Shown here one piece after another: positions 5,276-7,925 of a stretch of DNA of 7,925 nt. Origin of the DNA: Tannerella sp. (lineage in GTDB: Bacteria; Bacteroidota; Bacteroidia; Bacteroidales; Tannerellaceae); contig JAIRXI010000329.1 in the NCBI GenBank assembly GCA_031268395.1, positions 1 to 7,925 of the forward strand. The letters run 5' to 3'. The translations under genes were made by a program, and so were the position numbers. Numbering within the stretch: position 1 is the first letter of the stretch; each line of letters opens with the position of its first letter. A model generated the notes under the pieces. The model had not been told where the DNA came from, searched no databases, and was given only the letters and a program-made list of their open reading frames with translations.

Positions 5276-7612
5276 TCACTGATCGCTGCTCAATGCGTCA
5301 GCCGGATTCTCGGTGCTTGTCCGGTAGACCCGCCAGCCGACACACAGCGCAACGGCCAGCGCCAGGACGAGCAGGATCAGGACGTAAATCCAGGCGTCGA
5401 TACCGGTTTGCGTCACATACTGTTCCAGCCAGCGCCGCATCAGGAAGTAGCCGGCCGGGAAGGCCACGACGGCGCCGGCCAGCAGCAGCAGGGCGTATTC
5501 CCGGACAAAGATGTCGAGGATGTCGCCAACCGTGGCGCCGCTGACCTTGCGGATCGCCATTTCCCGGCGCCGTTCTTCGCAGGCCAGCGACACCAGCGAC
5601 ACGAAACCAAACACACATATCAGCAGGCAAACCAGCGTAACGAACGACAGGATTTGCAGCAGGGCGTTTTCGGACTGGAGATACTTGTCGTATTCTTCCT
5701 CCTCGGAGACGATCCGGAGATACAGCAAGTCGGGATATTCCTGCCGGACAATCTGCTCGATCCCGCTCCGGCATACGCCCCAGGCGCCCGGATCGAAGCG
5801 GAAGAGGAGGAGGTTGACGTTCTTTTTGGCAGGGGAGTTATACATGCAGGGCTTGGCCGGAACCGTCGGCGCAAAATTATGAATATCCCGGATGACGCCT
5901 TTGACGGTATAGTTTCGCTCCTGATAGCCGAAATGCTTCCCGACCGGGTCGTCCCAGCCAAACGCCCTGACGGCCGATTCGTTGATCAGCGCCACGCTGT
6001 CCGGATCCTGGCCGTCCAGCATTTCGCCCGCGACCGCACGCAGTTCATAATAGGAGACAAACGGCCCGGAGATGCGAAAATTCTCCATGTTTATGGATTC
6101 CGCGCCGTCGGGTTGCCCGTCCCACCATTCCATTTTCATCATCGACCGGGAATTGAGCGGCACCAGCGATATTTCCGCCTGAAGCGTTTCCCGGATTTCC
6201 GGCAGCTGCCCGATCCTGTTTTCGAGCATCCCGTAGTCTGTCGATCCCTGGCGGTCTGCCGCAAGCACGACGGAACCCCTGTCCCTGAAAGCAAATCCCA
6301 GATCGGTATGATGGAGGTGGTGCATCTGTTTCAGGATCACAATCGTGCAGAAGGAGAAGCCGATACTGATCAGCAGCTGCACCACGACCGAGAACTTGCG
6401 GAAACGGTTCGTGCGGGAACGGCGGATGGAGGCATTCAGCGTTCTGCGCCGGAAGAGAAACAGCAGCAGCCAGAAGGCCAGCAGGGCCACGGTCATGACG
6501 GCGCCGGTGTACAGCAGGGCTTCGCCGCAGAGCGCCGACAGCGTCGTCCGCATCTCCGAGACTTGCAGGAACGGCCGGTGCAGCAGCTGGACGAGCGCCG
6601 CGCCCGGCAGCAGGGCCAGCAGCAGCGACAGCACAAACTCCACGGACAGGAGCGTAAAGAGGGAGCGTTCCGACGCGCCGCAGACAACCCGCAGCGCCAG
6701 TTCCTTCTGCCGTATGCGGAAGCGGTTGACGAAAAGGGTCAGGCAGTTGAACAGCGTGCAGAGAATCACCAGCAGGCCGGCCAGGGCAAAAATAAGAATG
6801 TGCCGGAATTTGACCTCCCGCAGAATCGTCGAATCCGTATAGCGCAGCGCCGTAATCGGCACAAGGGTCAGTCCGTCCATGTTGACGCCGCCTTCCGTAA
6901 TTTTATGCTCACCGAGCTTTTTCCCGAAAGCTTCCGCGTCGACGCCGGGCGCCAGCCGCAGCAGCGTATTTTCTCCGGAAGAAATATTCCAGTTCTGCGA
7001 AGGATCCTTCGTCCACGAGCCGAAGGCTTCCAGTAAGTCGAAGGCATAATTGCTGTGCTCCGGAAAGCCCTCCACTACGGCGCAGACCGTGTAGTCGTCC
7101 CAGGCGCTGACGGTCTTGCCGATCGGGTTTTCATCCCCGAACAGTTTATGCGCCATGCCTTGCGTGATGGCCAGTTTCCGGCCGTCGGGTATCAGGAAAT
7201 CCATGCTGCCCTCAATGATCCGGAGATCGAAAAAACGGAAAAAGGCGGAATCCATACTGGCCATCCGCGACGGATATTCCTGCCCTTCGTACTTGACATG
7301 TCCGCCCTCATAGGGCGGAGTGACCGACACCGCTTCCGCCACCTCCGGGAAGGTGGCTTCCAGGTAAGCGGCCAGCGGATTGACGCTGTGTCTCGTAACG
7401 CCGCTCGAGGAAAACTCGGAGGGCCTGAATACACAGCAGATCCGGTCCGCGTCGCGGTGGAAACTGTCGTACGTCATTTCATAGCGTATCCACAGGGACG
7501 CCAGTGCAAAACAGGCGAACCCTACCGCCAGACCCGCTACGCTAATCAGCGTCTGACTTCCATATTTCCGCAGATTGCGGAATGCTACCGTTACATAATG
7601 CGTTATCATCAT
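5276..7612 (-). CDS. MacB/FtsX-like ABC transporter permease, 778 aa
   Basis: This is an inner-membrane permease of the duplicated FtsX/MacB type common in Bacteroidales, which works with a separate ATPase in mechanotransmission or export of lipids, peptides or drugs. I see eight likely membrane segments: about 20-42, 270-293, 318-342, 364-387, 407-427, 652-675, 704-726 and 740-762. Two large periplasmic MacB-core domains lie at about 43-269 and 428-650. Coupling-helix motifs follow each half: RQKELALRVVCGAS (301-314) and RRREMAIRKVSGAT (681-694). The C-terminus is NPADALSSDQ, as usual for the family. Two ATGs stand together at 7612 and 7609. AGAGAAG directly abuts the first, so the second, which begins MITHYVTVAFRNLRKYG like its relatives, may be used. 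A second permease gene ends 73 bp upstream on the same strand, pointing to an operon. The ATPase and any membrane-fusion or TolC partner lie outside the window. The substrate is unknown. Confidence 0.93.
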   Translation of the reverse strand: MMITHYVTVAFRNLRKYGSQTLISVAGLAVGFACFALASLWIRYEMTYDSFHRDADRICCVFRPSEFSSSGVTRHSVNPLAAYLEATFPEVAEAVSVTPPYEGGHVKYEGQEYPSRMASMDSAFFRFFDLRIIEGSMDFLIPDGRKLAITQGMAHKLFGDENPIGKTVSAWDDYTVCAVVEGFPEHSNYAFDLLEAFGSWTKDPSQNWNISSGENTLLRLAPGVDAEAFGKKLGEHKITEGGVNMDGLTLVPITALRYTDSTILREVKFRHILIFALAGLLVILCTLFNCLTLFVNRFRIRQKELALRVVCGASERSLFTLLSVEFVLSLLLALLPGAALVQLLHRPFLQVSEMRTTLSALCGEALLYTGAVMTVALLAFWLLLFLFRRRTLNASIRRSRTNRFRKFSVVVQLLISIGFSFCTIVILKQMHHLHHTDLGFAFRDRGSVVLAADRQGSTDYGMLENRIGQLPEIRETLQAEISLVPLNSRSMMKMEWWDGQPDGAESINMENFRISGPFVSYYELRAVAGEMLDGQDPDSVALINESAVRAFGWDDPVGKHFGYQERNYTVKGVIRDIHNFAPTVPAKPCMYNSPAKKNVNLLLFRFDPGAWGVCRSGIEQIVRQEYPDLLYLRIVSEEEEYDKYLQSENALLQILSFVTLVCLLICVFGFVSLVSLACEERRREMAIRKVSGATVGDILDIFVREYALLLLAGAVVAFPAGYFLMRRWLEQYVTQTGIDAWIYVLILLVLALAVALCVGWRVYRTSTENPADALSSDQ

Positions 7613-7629
7613 CTTCTCTTTTTAAATTT

Positions 7630-7685
7630 GTTTATCGTTCATAGTTCATCGTTCATAGTTCATAGTTCATCGTTTATCGTTAAAC
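7630..7685. repeat. tandem array of eight 7-bp units between two permease genes
   Basis: Reading the plus strand from 7630 the units are GTTTATC, GTTCATA, GTTCATC, GTTCATA, GTTCATA, GTTCATC, GTTTATC and GTTAAAC, giving 56 bases with consensus GTTCAT(A/C). The last unit directly abuts the stop codon of the upstream permease at 7686, and the array takes up most of the 73-bp gap. The outer units are more divergent than the inner ones, as in a decaying or unequally expanding tandem repeat. On the transcribed strand every central unit contains ATGAAC, so short overlapping ATG-to-stop frames of five or six codons are created. Whether they are translated is unknown. Confidence 0.92.
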
Positions 7686-7925
7686 TTATTCCGCTTTGAT
7701 GCTGTCTACGGGATTTGAGTTGGCGGCTGCGTAGCTCTGGGCAAACACGGTCAGGAACGACAGCAGCAGACAGAACAGCCCGGCAGCCAGAAAGATCCAC
7801 GGGCCTAGCGTGATCCGGTACGAATAGCCCGACAGCCACCGCCACAGCAGATACCACGTCACGGGCGTGGCCACCGCGAAGGCGATCAGCACGTAGTTCA
7901 GGAACGTCGTCACCAGCCGCCGGAG
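7686..7925 (-). CDS. MacB/FtsX-like permease, C-terminal 79 codons (partial, cut by window edge)
   Basis: The frame is open from the right edge of the window to a TAA at 7688-7686. Its start lies outside, so the GTG at 7913 should not be taken as a start. The visible tail reads LRRLVTTFLNYVLIAFAVATPVTWYLLWRWLSGYSYRI and so on: a membrane segment, a short loop with the family's WL.G(Y/F).YRI pattern, a second membrane segment (about LGPWIFLAAGLFCLLLSFLTVFAQSYAAA), and the closing motif NPVDSIKAE. This is the standard C-terminus of duplicated FtsX-like permeases of Bacteroidales, and it parallels the end of the downstream permease (ENPADALSSDQ). Two such permeases in a row are usual in these export operons and probably arose by duplication, though the sequences have diverged. 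Confidence 0.9.
   Translation of the reverse strand, partial: LRRLVTTFLNYVLIAFAVATPVTWYLLWRWLSGYSYRITLGPWIFLAAGLFCLLLSFLTVFAQSYAAANSNPVDSIKAE

Noticed and set aside
5078..7036. 652-codon plus-strand open frame opposite the permease
   Set aside because: The translation is rich in Gln, Arg and His with low-complexity stretches, typical of the antisense shadow of a membrane protein. The minus-strand permease has clear motifs throughout.
7630..7685. Heptamer array as a CRISPR or an origin with iterons
   Set aside because: Units are contiguous without spacers, which excludes CRISPR. There is no replication initiator gene nearby, and the array lies inside an operon.

Overview
The window looks like ordinary chromosome from a Bacteroidales-type bacterium (phylum Bacteroidota). 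Three things point there: a RecA and a carboxyspermidine-dehydrogenase-type protein of Bacteroidetes character, promoter boxes matching the Bacteroides -7 consensus TAnnTTTG, and long MacB/FtsX-like permeases of the duplicated kind common in that order. Base composition is rather GC-rich for Bacteroides itself, so a Tannerellaceae- or Alistipes-like genome is possible; the genus cannot be fixed from the sequence alone.

Layout. Positions 49-3930 carry a minus-strand block read from right to left: a saccharopine-dehydrogenase-family enzyme (polyamine synthesis), a Bcp-type thiol peroxidase, recA, and a FemAB/BioF2-like GNAT protein whose ATG overlaps the recA stop codon (TAATG). The first 48 bases probably hold the 5' end of one more minus-strand gene, but its frame cannot be decided. 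Positions 3931-4140 are a divergent promoter region with a TAnnTTTG box facing each way and a nested palindrome midway between them. Positions 4141-5112 (plus) encode a Bacteroidales-type helix-turn-helix regulator. This gene converges on a large FtsX-like ABC permease (5276-7612, minus), and between them lies a roughly 119-nt imperfect palindrome. Upstream of the permease is the 3' end of a second permease of the same family (7686 to the window edge). The 73-bp gap between the two permeases is mostly a tandem array of 7-bp units.

Function. The left block combines housekeeping functions: spermidine-type polyamine synthesis, peroxide detoxification and recombinational repair. They may be partly co-transcribed, although a 114-bp gap separates bcp from recA. 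The right block is the permease part of a MacB-like export system whose ATPase must lie outside the window. I found no CRISPR, transposase, phage, toxin-antitoxin or defence genes and no RNA genes. No convincing new multi-gene system is present. The items most worth a second look are non-coding: the heptamer array, the symmetrical 119-nt palindrome, the centred palindrome between the divergent promoters, and a G8 tract near the end of the GNAT gene.
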